From Bdellovibrionales bacterium (lineage in GTDB: Bacteria > Bdellovibrionota > Bacteriovoracia > Bacteriovoracales > Bacteriovoracaceae): a DNA stretch of 64,000 bases. How positions within the stretch are numbered: the stretch's first letter is position 1; every line of letters starts with the position of its first letter. Of the stretch, positions 34,705 through 43,762 are shown one piece after another. The translations under genes were made by a program, and so were the position numbers. The stretch spans positions 1 to 64,000 of the forward strand of contig DAOWEO010000128.1 in assembly GCA_030638415.1 (NCBI GenBank), given 5' to 3'. The notes beneath the pieces are model-generated. The model worked only from the letters and a program-made list of their open reading frames with translations. It was not told the DNA's origin and did not search any database.

Positions 34705-35157
34705 ATGAATAAGAAAATAAACAGATCGATAATAAAAAATGCACGAGGTTTTTCTTTAATTGAAATTTTAATTGCCCTTGCTCTATTAGCAATGGCAGGT
34801 ACTTTTGTTGGTGGTAGAATTTACCAATCATATCAAGAAGGGCTAGTAAACTCTGCTCGGATTCAGATGAACAATCTTGCCGATCGCCTAAAAGAATTTA
34901 GACGTAGTTGCCACTACTACCCTGGAACAGAACAAGGTTTAGAAGCACTCGTTACAAAACCATCAGGTGGAAGAGAGTGTAAACGTTACGTTCCAGGTGG
35001 CTATATTGAAGGTGGTCAAGTTCCTAATGACCCATGGGACTCTCCATTTGAATATGAGTCAGATGGCAAGTCCTTTAACATCTGGTCTTTAGGTGCAGAT
35101 GGTATGGAAGGTGGCGATGAAGCTGATGCAGATATCTATTTAAAAGGTAAAAAATAG
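34705..35157 (+). CDS. gspG: Major pseudopilin GspG
   Basis: 150 residues. Prepilin leader ending ..NARG with cleavage before FSLIEILIALALL (Glu at position +5), then the GspG-specific YYPGTEQGLEALVTKP and the calcium-site region ..GADGMEGGDEADADI near the end. It is the main subunit of the periplasmic pseudopilus. AAGGAG lies just before the ATG. Processing requires a prepilin peptidase, whose gene is not in the window. Confidence 0.95.
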   Translation: MNKKINRSIIKNARGFSLIEILIALALLAMAGTFVGGRIYQSYQEGLVNSARIQMNNLADRLKEFRRSCHYYPGTEQGLEALVTKPSGGRECKRYVPGGYIEGGQVPNDPWDSPFEYESDGKSFNIWSLGADGMEGGDEADADIYLKGKK

Positions 35158-35164
35158 ATATAAT

Positions 35165-35830
35165 ATGAATATAAATGATGCAAAAGGCTTTACTCTTATT
35201 GAGATATTAACAAGCCTTTTGCTTATTTCTCTGACATTTGGTCTAATATCTTCTGCGGTATCAACAAGTCGCGATAGACTGGATTCCACTAGGCAACACA
35301 TTGAACGGGCAATAGCTTTTTCTATCGATGAAGCAACTGTACGCAATGCCCTTGTCCGTATTCACTTTGTTTTTGATGGCGAACAACAATATATTAGCGT
35401 GGAGAATGGAGAATCAGGTAACTATATGCTCCCCTCTTTTCTTTTTGCTGAAAAGCAAGATCTAGACAAGGAAGAATTAGCTGAACAAAATAAAAAACTT
35501 CAAAACCAGTTTAGCTCAGTTAAAGATTTTCAAGATGGTAAATTTACTCTTGATGAGGATATACAAATTATTGCAGTTGCCACCTCAGTATCTAAGCAAC
35601 TTGTAACGGAAGGGGAAAGTGCGATCTATTTTTATCCGACAGGTGAAAAAGATGATGCTATAATTTTTTTCGGATCTGATGAAGAGATTATTGTTTTAAA
35701 AATATCGGCTTTTATATTAAAAATAAGTATTGATTATCTTCCACTAGAGCTCATTCCTAATGAAAGTGCAACAGAGAAACAACTAGAGATGGCCAAAGAG
35801 ATTTTTGAAAAATGGTTAAAAGACAAATAA
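35165..35830 (+). CDS. gspH: Minor pseudopilin GspH-like
   Basis: 221 residues. The prepilin motif is AKG/FTLIEILTSLLLISLTFG close to the N-terminus. The remainder is low in similarity to any known member, as usual for GspH; identity rests on the leader and its position between gspG and gspI. The 3' end overlaps gspI by 19 bases. Confidence 0.8.
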   Translation: MNINDAKGFTLIEILTSLLLISLTFGLISSAVSTSRDRLDSTRQHIERAIAFSIDEATVRNALVRIHFVFDGEQQYISVENGESGNYMLPSFLFAEKQDLDKEELAEQNKKLQNQFSSVKDFQDGKFTLDEDIQIIAVATSVSKQLVTEGESAIYFYPTGEKDDAIIFFGSDEEIIVLKISAFILKISIDYLPLELIPNESATEKQLEMAKEIFEKWLKDK

Positions 35831-36342
35831 CATTCCACAGTATATCCAACAATAAAGGCTTTACTCTTTTAGAAGTCATGATTGCTATGACTATTTTCGC
35901 TACATTCATTGCAACTTTCGTACTAATTCAAGGCAACAACCTCAATGATAGTTCTATGCTGAGAGAGGAGACTATTCTTCAACGACTATGCCAGAATAAG
36001 TTAAATGAGATTATACTAAATCCACCAGAGTTTCGTGAAGCCCTCACCCTTATAGCAGAGACAAAAACTTTCGAAGAGAATGATAGATATGAATTTAGTA
36101 TTGTCTACAAACGTTTTGAGCTACCTGAGTTTAATAAAATACAAGGCCTAGATGGTGATGATTCTGCCCAACAATCACCAAACCAAGCACTAGAAAAAAA
36201 AGTTTATGATGAAGTTATGAAAATAGTTAAAGAAGCACTCTGGCAAGTTGAAGTTACAGTAACGAATAAGGAGAGTAAGTACAATTTCTCACTCTCAACT
36301 TGGTTACGTAATCAGGCTGCAAAAGTTGAGATTACTTACTAA
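35812..36342 (+). CDS. gspI: Minor pseudopilin GspI-like
   Basis: 176 residues with prepilin motif NKG/FTLLEVMIAMTIFATF; GspI of other systems carries the same FTLLEV(M/L) leader. It would be in the pseudopilus tip complex with GspJ and GspK. One-base overlap with gspJ. Somewhat longer than typical GspI (120-130 residues), with an insertion in the middle (..QGLDGDDSAQQSPNQALEKK..). Confidence 0.82.
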   Translation: MVKRQITFHSISNNKGFTLLEVMIAMTIFATFIATFVLIQGNNLNDSSMLREETILQRLCQNKLNEIILNPPEFREALTLIAETKTFEENDRYEFSIVYKRFELPEFNKIQGLDGDDSAQQSPNQALEKKVYDEVMKIVKEALWQVEVTVTNKESKYNFSLSTWLRNQAAKVEITY

Positions 36343-37190
36343 TGAAACAAACTGTACGACATATTCATTCACGTCAGATAGACCAACAAGGTTTTACTCT
36401 CGTTGAAATTTTAATTGCTATTGTGCTACTGTCTTTTTTAATGATAGGGGTATTTTCTATTACAGATAACTCTGCAACGACTATTGAGCGTGTTACCAGA
36501 GAAGATGCTGACTTTGCACAAGTTGGTACCGTTATTAATAGACTTGAAATGGATTTTTCTCAGCTCTATTCTCCATTATATTTTTCTGCCTTACAAAGTG
36601 ACCAAGCAGATCCTAAAAATCCGTACGCTAAAACAACAGTTGCCAGAAATAAAGTCTTTCCCAATTATTCAGAAACAGGACACCCAGTTCCTCTTATTGA
36701 ACAACCGTCTCCCCAAGAGTTAATCTTTTTTACTTCCTCTAACCGTAAAAAGATTCCAAATTCGAAGGAATCTCATTTTGCTTGGGTCTACTATCAATTA
36801 CGTTCCATGCCAACTGATGTGACAGAAGAGCGAGAAGGTGAGCCACGAAAAGGAAGCAACCAGTTAATTCGAAAAATAATTGCAACTAATCCGTATGACG
36901 AAGACTTAGACTGGGATAAAGTCAGAGCACAACCACTGCTCAATTATGTGAAAGATTTTAAGATTTTGTTCTGGTCTGCCAAAAAAGAGAAATTTGTAGA
37001 ATCGCTAAGTGATTCTGAGAACAAACTAATAATTAGAGCAGTTCAAGTAATTATCACTCGTTTTGATGAAAATAATCTGGAAGAAGAAATTACTCGAATT
37101 TTTCGTCCTTTATGGCCAGTTTTCAATACGGCACTAGACAAAAAAACACCAACCAAAGAAATCCCCGGAGTTAGTAATGATAAAAACTAG
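36342..37190 (+). CDS. gspJ: Minor pseudopilin GspJ-like
   Basis: 282 residues; prepilin motif QQG/FTLVEILIAIVLLSFL. The GspJ-like tail includes ..IIRAVQVIITRFDENNLEEEITRIFRP... Tip-complex subunit expected to assemble with GspI and GspK. The 3' end overlaps gspK by 14 bases. Larger than average for the family (about 200). Confidence 0.82.
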   Translation: MKQTVRHIHSRQIDQQGFTLVEILIAIVLLSFLMIGVFSITDNSATTIERVTREDADFAQVGTVINRLEMDFSQLYSPLYFSALQSDQADPKNPYAKTTVARNKVFPNYSETGHPVPLIEQPSPQELIFFTSSNRKKIPNSKESHFAWVYYQLRSMPTDVTEEREGEPRKGSNQLIRKIIATNPYDEDLDWDKVRAQPLLNYVKDFKILFWSAKKEKFVESLSDSENKLIIRAVQVIITRFDENNLEEEITRIFRPLWPVFNTALDKKTPTKEIPGVSNDKN

Positions 37191-38565
37191 TTCCGATACT
37201 AGAAACGTCAATAATCAAGATGGAATTGCCATCATAATGGTCATGACTTCTATTACTTTTTTAATTCTTATTCTTGCTACTTTTACCTACGACATGAAGG
37301 TAAATAAGATTCGACTTTACAACCAGCAAGAGCGCCTGCAAGCGAGACTTAATGCTGAGGCTGGTCTAAAGTTTGCATTACTTCGCTTAGAAATTTATCA
37401 AAAAGCACGTAATTTATTAGAAAAAAATAAAAGTATTAAAGATGTTCTATCTCCACAGCTAATTCAATCAATTTTAATAATGCCATTTTTTTATCCTATC
37501 CCTCCAACAGGAAATATGAATATTATTCAAAGTAATGCACTTCATGAGTTTAACGATAGTGTTCTCTTGGCAGGACAACTCAATTTTTCAATTCAACCTG
37601 TTACCGGCTTTCTAAATCCCAATAATATGATCACCCATATCGCATCAACTGATTCCATTAAAGATGACACTCCTCCAGCAGACGCAGATCCAACAACTAA
37701 GGACAAAACTTCCAATATCGCACAAGAAGTTGAAAAAAGTATTACTCAAATTCTAACGACTAGTATTGAGCAAAAAAGTGAGACCGATGAACTATTTAAC
37801 TCACTATATTCAAATCTTAACCCTGAATTACTTGTAAAAGAACTCAAATATTACGTAACTGCAGAAGGCCAATTTAAAGATCAAGAACTTGCTCAAATTC
37901 AGCCGCTGTTTGATAATAAAGGCATTGAACCCAAGTTTGCTCCCCTTAGCTCTATAGAAGAGTTAAATCTTTTACCATCATGGGATGATGACATTATCAA
38001 TTTAATCAAAGATAATTTAACTGTTCATTCTCAGTCTATTGTCAATATTGAACTCATCACTAAAAAACAACTTATGGCAATATTTCCAACTCTCACCGAT
38101 ACATTTGCTGATGATTTTTTTGAATATAAAAATGGTGATAGCGAAAAAGAGATTGAACCACATGAAATTAAAAGTGTAGCCAAATTTGAGCAAGTTTTAA
38201 CAGCAACTCTAAGTCTCATTCAGCCTGAAGCATATAAGAAAGCCGTAGATAAGTTAAAGGAAGCGGATATCTCCTTAGGGGTCGCTAACTTACTATTCGA
38301 AGTGACTTCTACCGGTACCTATAACCGTGCAAAGTATCAATTAAAAGCAATTATCAATATTCCCACTCTAGTAAAAGAGGTTAAAGACCCCAATGCTCCT
38401 AAAGATCCAACAACGGTGACTCCTCCTGAAGATACAACTGAAGGTGGAGTATTTGATCCGGATGCTGCTCCCATTGAAGATAATCCTAATGACCCAAATC
38501 CAACTAAAACAAAAAAAGAGATCGAATATTTAACACCCAGAATAGAAGAGATCCAAAATGACTAA
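37177..38565 (+). CDS. gspK: Minor pseudopilin GspK
   Basis: 462 residues, longer than the common 300-350. The leader reads NQDG/IAIIMVMTSITFLILILATF, lacking Glu5 as expected for GspK, which caps the pseudopilus. The conserved ..ARLNAEAGLKFALLRLE.. follows. A helical domain contains ..IEELNLLPSWDDDIINLI... The C-terminus carries a Pro/Asp-rich extension (..DPNAPKDPTTVTPPED..) probably disordered. A 76-base gap follows, unlike the tight spacing upstream. Confidence 0.88.
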   Translation: MIKTSSDTRNVNNQDGIAIIMVMTSITFLILILATFTYDMKVNKIRLYNQQERLQARLNAEAGLKFALLRLEIYQKARNLLEKNKSIKDVLSPQLIQSILIMPFFYPIPPTGNMNIIQSNALHEFNDSVLLAGQLNFSIQPVTGFLNPNNMITHIASTDSIKDDTPPADADPTTKDKTSNIAQEVEKSITQILTTSIEQKSETDELFNSLYSNLNPELLVKELKYYVTAEGQFKDQELAQIQPLFDNKGIEPKFAPLSSIEELNLLPSWDDDIINLIKDNLTVHSQSIVNIELITKKQLMAIFPTLTDTFADDFFEYKNGDSEKEIEPHEIKSVAKFEQVLTATLSLIQPEAYKKAVDKLKEADISLGVANLLFEVTSTGTYNRAKYQLKAIINIPTLVKEVKDPNAPKDPTTVTPPEDTTEGGVFDPDAAPIEDNPNDPNPTKTKKEIEYLTPRIEEIQND

Positions 38566-38572
38566 AAAAGAC

Positions 38573-38602
38573 TTGTATCATACCGCTCTACTCTGCTAAA
38601 AT
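38573..38602 (+). promoter_or_regulatory. Possible internal promoter before gspL
   Basis: TTGTAT (38573-38578), 18-base spacer, TAAAAT (38597-38602), in the only sizeable gap inside the T2SS operon. It could give extra expression of gspL-M-N and the prenyl synthase. Sequence match only. Confidence 0.35.
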
Positions 38603-38641
38603 AGATGTATATATTCAAACAGTAGACACGGAGAGTCTTAG

Positions 38642-40210
38642 GTGAAAGTTCTTTCAATTGATGTTGGTACTTACTCTATTAAAGCTCAAAAAGTGAGCAT
38701 AGAGAAAAAAAGAGTTCGCATCATATCATCTGATGAAATAAATATTGCTCAAGTTAGGCAGCAATTATCACCCAATTTAAGTGATGATGAAGTTGTTATT
38801 ATTATTCTTGAAGATCTTTTTGAGCAGAAAGATAATTTTGATAAAATTATATCCCAAATTCCATCGCAATATGTAGTTACCCGTTTTTTAAATATTCCAG
38901 TAAAATCTAAAAAGAAGGCACAACAGATCCTCCCTTTTCAATTGGAAGATGGACTTTTTTCAGACCTTCAAAATACACACTATATTACAAAACTACTACC
39001 ATATAAAAACCATATCAATGCCCATGCATTTATTGCTAGAACAGATCTCTTCTCAACTTTTTTTCAAAAAAGAAAAAATCTGTCAATTCTTCCCCATCTG
39101 CTTATTAGTGAACAAACCCTCATTCAAGACTATGTCGAAAATGAAAAAATTGGTCAAAATTTTGCAATTGTTGATTTGGGACATACCACAACTAAAGCAT
39201 ATATTGTTAACAACAATGAAGTTGTATCAAACCATTTAATATATTTTGGAGGACAACGCCTAACAACGCTTATTGCTGAGACCTATCAAATATCAGGAGA
39301 AGAGGCCGAAATTTATAAAAAAGAAAATGCCTTTTTTCTAACAGATAATCAATACAAGGAAGTGGACGAAGATCAAAAAGAATTTGCACTATTTATGAAA
39401 CGTGCCTTCCAAGAGTTTATTAAAAATTTTCAAATATGGGATCTTGGATATCAATCTATAACAGGTAAACAATTAAATAAAATATATCTCACAGGTGGTA
39501 CTTCTAAAATTAAAAATGTTACTAATTTCCTTTCACAGGTACTAAATATAAAATGTGAATATCTGCCTCCATGTAAGTTTCTTTCTTCTCCTAATAGTCT
39601 TCATGAAAAAGAAGATGCTCAACTGCAGAATGTAACAATGATGAGTTCACTACTGTTAAAAAAGCAGACTCCACTTAATTTCTTAAATGGTAATTTTGCA
39701 GGCAATAGTGATGCACAACTGCCATTATTTACCGTTGGTTTCATCGGATCTCGCGTCTTATATATCTCACTAATTGTCTTATCGGCTCTACTTGTGGACC
39801 ACTTTGTTACTAAGCATAATATATCTAAAGAGATTAAGATTGCGACAAAAAAATTACAAGCTCCTGCCTTAGAGTTAAAAAGAACAGAGCGACAATTATT
39901 AGTCAGAAAACCTGAACGTCTTTTAAGGATATTAAAAAAGAAAGAGAAGCAGATACAAAAAATACATGATCTCATATACTCACAAACCCAAACAGACCTA
40001 TTCTTCCCTTTGAAAAATATCTCAAATATTATTAAAGACTCTGGTGAGTTTGTAATTACAAAATTCTCTTCAAAAGATAACCATTATACGATGACACTAG
40101 CTCAACATACAGGTGGAAATTTAAAAGATCTACAAAAAATATTAAAAGCTAAGCTTGGAACGAACGCGACAGTAAAACTTTTGAAAAAAACTCTAACAAT
40201 ATCAAAATAA
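38642..40210 (+). CDS. gspL: Type II secretion protein GspL (PilM-like actin fold)
   Basis: 522 residues, GTG start with GGAGAG six bases upstream. The N-terminal cytoplasmic part is actin-like (VLSIDVGTYSIKAQKVS.., ..FAIVDLGHTTTKAYIVNN.., ..IYLTGGTSKIKNV..), followed by a single membrane helix near 366-385 (RVLYISLIVLSALLVDHFV) and a periplasmic domain. It connects GspE to GspM and the pseudopilus. The actin-like part resembles PilM more than enterobacterial GspL, as in delta/Bdellovibrio-type systems. Confidence 0.88.
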   Translation: MKVLSIDVGTYSIKAQKVSIEKKRVRIISSDEINIAQVRQQLSPNLSDDEVVIIILEDLFEQKDNFDKIISQIPSQYVVTRFLNIPVKSKKKAQQILPFQLEDGLFSDLQNTHYITKLLPYKNHINAHAFIARTDLFSTFFQKRKNLSILPHLLISEQTLIQDYVENEKIGQNFAIVDLGHTTTKAYIVNNNEVVSNHLIYFGGQRLTTLIAETYQISGEEAEIYKKENAFFLTDNQYKEVDEDQKEFALFMKRAFQEFIKNFQIWDLGYQSITGKQLNKIYLTGGTSKIKNVTNFLSQVLNIKCEYLPPCKFLSSPNSLHEKEDAQLQNVTMMSSLLLKKQTPLNFLNGNFAGNSDAQLPLFTVGFIGSRVLYISLIVLSALLVDHFVTKHNISKEIKIATKKLQAPALELKRTERQLLVRKPERLLRILKKKEKQIQKIHDLIYSQTQTDLFFPLKNISNIIKDSGEFVITKFSSKDNHYTMTLAQHTGGNLKDLQKILKAKLGTNATVKLLKKTLTISK

Positions 40211-40219
40211 AGGAACTAG

Positions 40220-40843
40220 ATGCTAAAAGGAAATCTCTCAATATTATTCAACAAAATTGATACATTTATTTTTAGTAAGTTAGAACAAGTACAAGGTGCA
40301 AATGCATATAATCAATATCGTAACTTTCTAAAAGACCATCTTGATGAAAACATACAAAAAATGATTAACATTAGTTTAACATTTTTACTTATTTTTCTAC
40401 CGGTAATAATTACGATAGGATTTCTCGTGGTTAATACGGGACAAAAGTCAGAACTGCAGCGCTTTCAAGATATAAATCAAAGTATCTCTTCAATTACCAA
40501 TAAATCATCTGCCTTAGCAAAAACCAGAACAAGATTAGGACAAGTCGCTGCTCTTAGTACTAAAGAAAAACTGAGACAAAAAATACAGGCGACTCTCCAT
40601 AAGTACAATGCAGCTTCAACTAAAATTGACTCTATTAGTTTTAAACTTTCAAGTACCAAGCAGTTGCAAAAAGTCACTGCTTCAATCTCTTTAAAAAACA
40701 TATCCACAGAAGGTATGCTCAATTTTTCAAAAGAGCTTATTAATAGATATAAGATGGCATTTAAGACAATCAATATAAAACGTAATAATACCAATGAGTC
40801 ACTACGTGTCTCATTTGGAATTGAATATTTCGTAGCACAATAA
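40220..40843 (+). CDS. gspM: Type II secretion protein GspM
   Basis: 207 residues. One membrane helix near 50-75 (INISLTFLLIFLPVIITIGFLV), a short coiled region after it and a ferredoxin-like periplasmic domain ending ..LRVSFGIEYFVAQ. The assignment rests on topology and position after gspL; primary sequence of GspM is poorly conserved. It partners GspL in the inner membrane. Confidence 0.8.
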   Translation: MLKGNLSILFNKIDTFIFSKLEQVQGANAYNQYRNFLKDHLDENIQKMINISLTFLLIFLPVIITIGFLVVNTGQKSELQRFQDINQSISSITNKSSALAKTRTRLGQVAALSTKEKLRQKIQATLHKYNAASTKIDSISFKLSSTKQLQKVTASISLKNISTEGMLNFSKELINRYKMAFKTINIKRNNTNESLRVSFGIEYFVAQ

Positions 40844-40863
40844 TAGCAGTAGGTGATAAACAG

Positions 40864-41787
40864 ATGGCAAATAAGAAGATAGAACCGATTGCAGAAAATA
40901 AATTAGAAGACAGTATCTACAAACAGTCAAAAGTATTTTATATCAAAGTAACTCTTGCCAGTATTACACTCTTCTTTCTTGCACTTGTTTTATTCCTTCC
41001 ACTGACAAAGATTATAGAAGATAATATTAAAAGTGCCTTAGTTTCTAGCCCAAAATGTAAAATCACATATAAATCACTTACCTCGTCATATTTTTTACCA
41101 CAATTAAATATTATAAAACCTGTAATCCCAAAGGGGTGCATGGGCAAAAGGAAAATCACCCTCTCCAGAATAAAAGTAAAGTTAATACGCCCTTCATTTT
41201 TTCCTTTTGGTATAAAAACAAATATTACACTTTTCAATGGTTCTGAAAGCCTAACTATTGAGAGTATTATCGGGATTGGAAAACAAGTTTTTTACTTAAA
41301 TGAGAAGAGTATTTCATCCACACTCATTAACCTTTTACTACCCGAATCATACTCGGTGCAAGGTAAGTATGCTATTCAAGCTGTTTTAACAAAAGAGAAT
41401 GCAAAAAAGTTCACTGGTTCATTAGTCCTCAGCTCTAAGAACTTTCAACTAAATAGTTTTACTGTTAGTGGACTCGATCTTCCTGACTTGAATTTTAATA
41501 AACTAAATTTGAAATTATCTTTAAAAGATAGAAAACTAGTCCTTGACCATTTAATAATTGGAGATGGTCAGGCACAAATTAGTGGAAAACTACAAGGAAA
41601 TGCTCTATTGAACCTAATAGACCCAAATTATACCCGTATTAATTTTGAAGGTTCTGTTCACTTTAGTAAATCTTTTAGAGATGCATTTTCTATTTTAAAT
41701 ATTTTACTTAACGGAAAACAAGAGAAAAATGGAAGATATTTTTTTACTCTTAAAGGGACTGTCAAAAATCCTCAACCTTCATTTTAA
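40864..41787 (+). CDS. gspN: Type II secretion protein GspN
   Basis: 307 residues. One N-terminal membrane helix (YIKVTLASITLFFLALVLFLPLT, about 26-48), then a beta-rich periplasmic domain with AsmA/GspN-like repeats (..LNFNKLNLKLSLKDRKLVLDHLIIGDGQAQISGKLQG..). GspN is an accessory T2SS protein of uncertain role, usual at this position in delta- and Bdellovibrio-type operons. The prenyl synthase gene follows after 11 bases. Confidence 0.82.
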   Translation: MANKKIEPIAENKLEDSIYKQSKVFYIKVTLASITLFFLALVLFLPLTKIIEDNIKSALVSSPKCKITYKSLTSSYFLPQLNIIKPVIPKGCMGKRKITLSRIKVKLIRPSFFPFGIKTNITLFNGSESLTIESIIGIGKQVFYLNEKSISSTLINLLLPESYSVQGKYAIQAVLTKENAKKFTGSLVLSSKNFQLNSFTVSGLDLPDLNFNKLNLKLSLKDRKLVLDHLIIGDGQAQISGKLQGNALLNLIDPNYTRINFEGSVHFSKSFRDAFSILNILLNGKQEKNGRYFFTLKGTVKNPQPSF

Positions 41788-41798
41788 AAGAGATCACT

Positions 41799-42761
41799 AT
41801 GCCAAACGATCTTTTAGTACTGCTAAATAAAAATCTAGATATTCACTTAAAGCAATATCTACCTGCTCATACTATTGCCCAAGTATATAACTATGCTATT
41901 TTTCCTCCGGGAAAACTATTTAGGCCACAGTTGGTATTCGCAATTGCAAAAGATTTTCAACATCCAGAGAATGAAAAAATAATTTCACAATGGCATCACT
42001 CTTTAGACAATGCTTACTTAGCAAGTCTCGTCGAGATACATCATGCTTACACTTTAGTGCATGATGACCTTCCAGCGATGGATAACGATCTTATACGGCG
42101 AAATAAGCCAAGTACTCATGCTAAATTTGGTGAGTGGCAAGCCTTACTTGTAGGAGATGGATTACTTAATATTTCCTATCAGCTCATGAAAAATATCTCC
42201 TCAGAAAAGCTTCCTACTATGCTCGCGCTAGCAGGACATTGCTTAGGCCCTAAGGGATTAATTCATGGGCAAGTTCTAGATCTATCAGAAGAGATGAATG
42301 ATTCATTCAGTAGTCTAATAAGAACCCATGAATTAAAAACGGGTCGGCTAATTCAACTGGCTATTGTTGGAAGCTACTTGCTACTCAATCAAACAGATAC
42401 AGGGATTCCCCAATATCGAACGGCAATTAATCTAGCAAAGCTAGGTCAAGCGATGGGAATTGTCTTTCAGTTATTAGATGATATAACCGAACTGGTTGAC
42501 AAAAACTTAAATGACCATGAGATGGTTATTAACCCTTGGTTCAATTTTACAACACTGGCCTTTGAGGAATTGATCAATAGAATGCAAACTATAAAATCGA
42601 TCCAACAACAATATAAACTAAATGAATTTAACAGTGTTTTACAGTTCTATTATTCTAAAATTCATAGAAAGTTACAAATAGGACAAGCCAATATTATGTT
42701 AAATCTGAGTAAGCAGAAATTTAGTCATAAGCAGCTAGATTTAATTATGCAGCTGCTTTAA
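41799..42761 (+). CDS. ispA: Short-chain polyprenyl diphosphate synthase (IspA-like)
   Basis: 320 residues. PPGKLFRP (36-43) stands for the GGKRxRP motif, and the first Asp-rich motif is DDLPAMD (89-95), as in bacterial farnesyl diphosphate synthases; the second reads QLLDDITE, where the last Asp of DDxxD is Glu. It condenses IPP with DMAPP/GPP for isoprenoid and undecaprenyl synthesis. It is probably cotranscribed with the T2SS genes, an association seen in related predatory bacteria (recollection). Its 3' end overlaps the convergent MerR-type gene by 21 bases. Confidence 0.87.
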   Translation: MPNDLLVLLNKNLDIHLKQYLPAHTIAQVYNYAIFPPGKLFRPQLVFAIAKDFQHPENEKIISQWHHSLDNAYLASLVEIHHAYTLVHDDLPAMDNDLIRRNKPSTHAKFGEWQALLVGDGLLNISYQLMKNISSEKLPTMLALAGHCLGPKGLIHGQVLDLSEEMNDSFSSLIRTHELKTGRLIQLAIVGSYLLLNQTDTGIPQYRTAINLAKLGQAMGIVFQLLDDITELVDKNLNDHEMVINPWFNFTTLAFEELINRMQTIKSIQQQYKLNEFNSVLQFYYSKIHRKLQIGQANIMLNLSKQKFSHKQLDLIMQLL

Positions 42762-43196
42762 ATCTGTTATCAAAGAGAGGATAGAATTTATTTTTGCCTT
42801 TGCTAAAATAATTTTTTGAACTTCACTATCACTTAGCTCATGCTTATGACGACTGTTGTTTTCAGCAGTTAAGGATATTGCAGTATCCTCTACTTTATCT
42901 TCATTATCTTTTTCACTGCTCTGTTTAGGTTTTGGCTCAATAGAACTTACAACACGTTGTAAATCATCTAGCTCTTTTTTTGCCTCTTCAATATTCATTT
43001 TATCTTCAAAAAGTAATTTTTTAATTAAGGCAACAACTTCTACATCACTATGATCATATAGTTTATGACCAGTCGACGACATAATAGGATTGATTTGTTC
43101 AAATTCAGATTCCCAAAATCTTAACACATAAGATTTAACTCCAGTAATGGAAGAAACTTCATCTATTTTAAATTGTGATTTATTTGGTATTTGCAT
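42741..43196 (-). CDS. MerR-family transcriptional regulator
   Basis: 151 residues. The N-terminal winged helix is clear (FKIDEVSSITGVKSYVLRFWESEF..., ..GHKLYDHSDVEVVALIKKLLFEDKMNIEEAKKEL). A charged linker (KPKQSSEKDNEDKVEDTA) and a short helix follow instead of an effector domain with cysteines. In many delta-type genomes a regulator of this kind directly follows ihfA, as here with a five-base gap. Targets are unknown. Confidence 0.88.
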   Translation of the reverse strand: MQIPNKSQFKIDEVSSITGVKSYVLRFWESEFEQINPIMSSTGHKLYDHSDVEVVALIKKLLFEDKMNIEEAKKELDDLQRVVSSIEPKPKQSSEKDNEDKVEDTAISLTAENNSRHKHELSDSEVQKIILAKAKINSILSLITDLKQLHN

Positions 43197-43201
43197 AATA
43201 A

Positions 43202-43651
43202 CTAAAACCTATAATCATCACCAGGAAGTTTAGTAGTGGCCTTGGCAAAGTAATCATCTTCCTCTTCTTGTTCAGAGTTTCTACGAAAAGAGCTAATTGC
43301 TTTTTCTGCCCCCTCTTTTGGTGGAATAGACTTATCTTCTTTACCTTTTTCATCGAGACGATGAGCGTATCTTTCAGTCACATCTTCTTTTAATACCTGT
43401 GATGGCTTAAAAGTAAGTACTCGACGTGCCGAAATTTCCATCGACTCACCCGTCTGTGGATTTCTTCCCATACGGGTTTTTTTGTCACGAATAGAAAAAT
43501 TTCCAAAACCTGAAATTTTAACTTTCTCACCTTTAGAAAGGGTATTTTTCATGACATCAAAGACCAAATCAACAAATTCAGCAGCATCTTTCTTTGAAAA
43601 ACCTGCATCTTTATAAATTTTTTCTACAATATCGGCCTTCGTTAAACTCAT
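43202..43651 (-). CDS. ihfA: IHF-alpha/HU-family DNA-binding protein with C-terminal extension
   Basis: 149 residues. The first 95 are a full HU/IHF domain (LTKADIVEKIYKDAGFSKKDAAEFVD.., ..KVKISGFGNFSIRDKKTRMGRNPQTGE.. with the DNA-intercalating proline arm, ..RRVLTFKPSQVLKE). IHF-alpha usually ends near residue 99; here about 50 charged residues (..EKGKEDKSIPP.., ..NSEQEEEDDYFAKATTKLPGDD..) are added. It bends DNA and would assist sigma-54 promoters, two of which lie downstream in this window. It precedes the MerR-type gene in an apparent operon. Confidence 0.88.
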   Translation of the reverse strand: MSLTKADIVEKIYKDAGFSKKDAAEFVDLVFDVMKNTLSKGEKVKISGFGNFSIRDKKTRMGRNPQTGESMEISARRVLTFKPSQVLKEDVTERYAHRLDEKGKEDKSIPPKEGAEKAISSFRRNSEQEEEDDYFAKATTKLPGDDYRF

Positions 43652-43762
43652 ACTTCCTCCATAAACATAGACATGTATTTGTATTAAATCCTTTAATATA
43701 AATAGGTTAGCAAGAATCAGGAATATTCACAACTAAAAAATAAAGGTACTTTTTGCCTTGTC

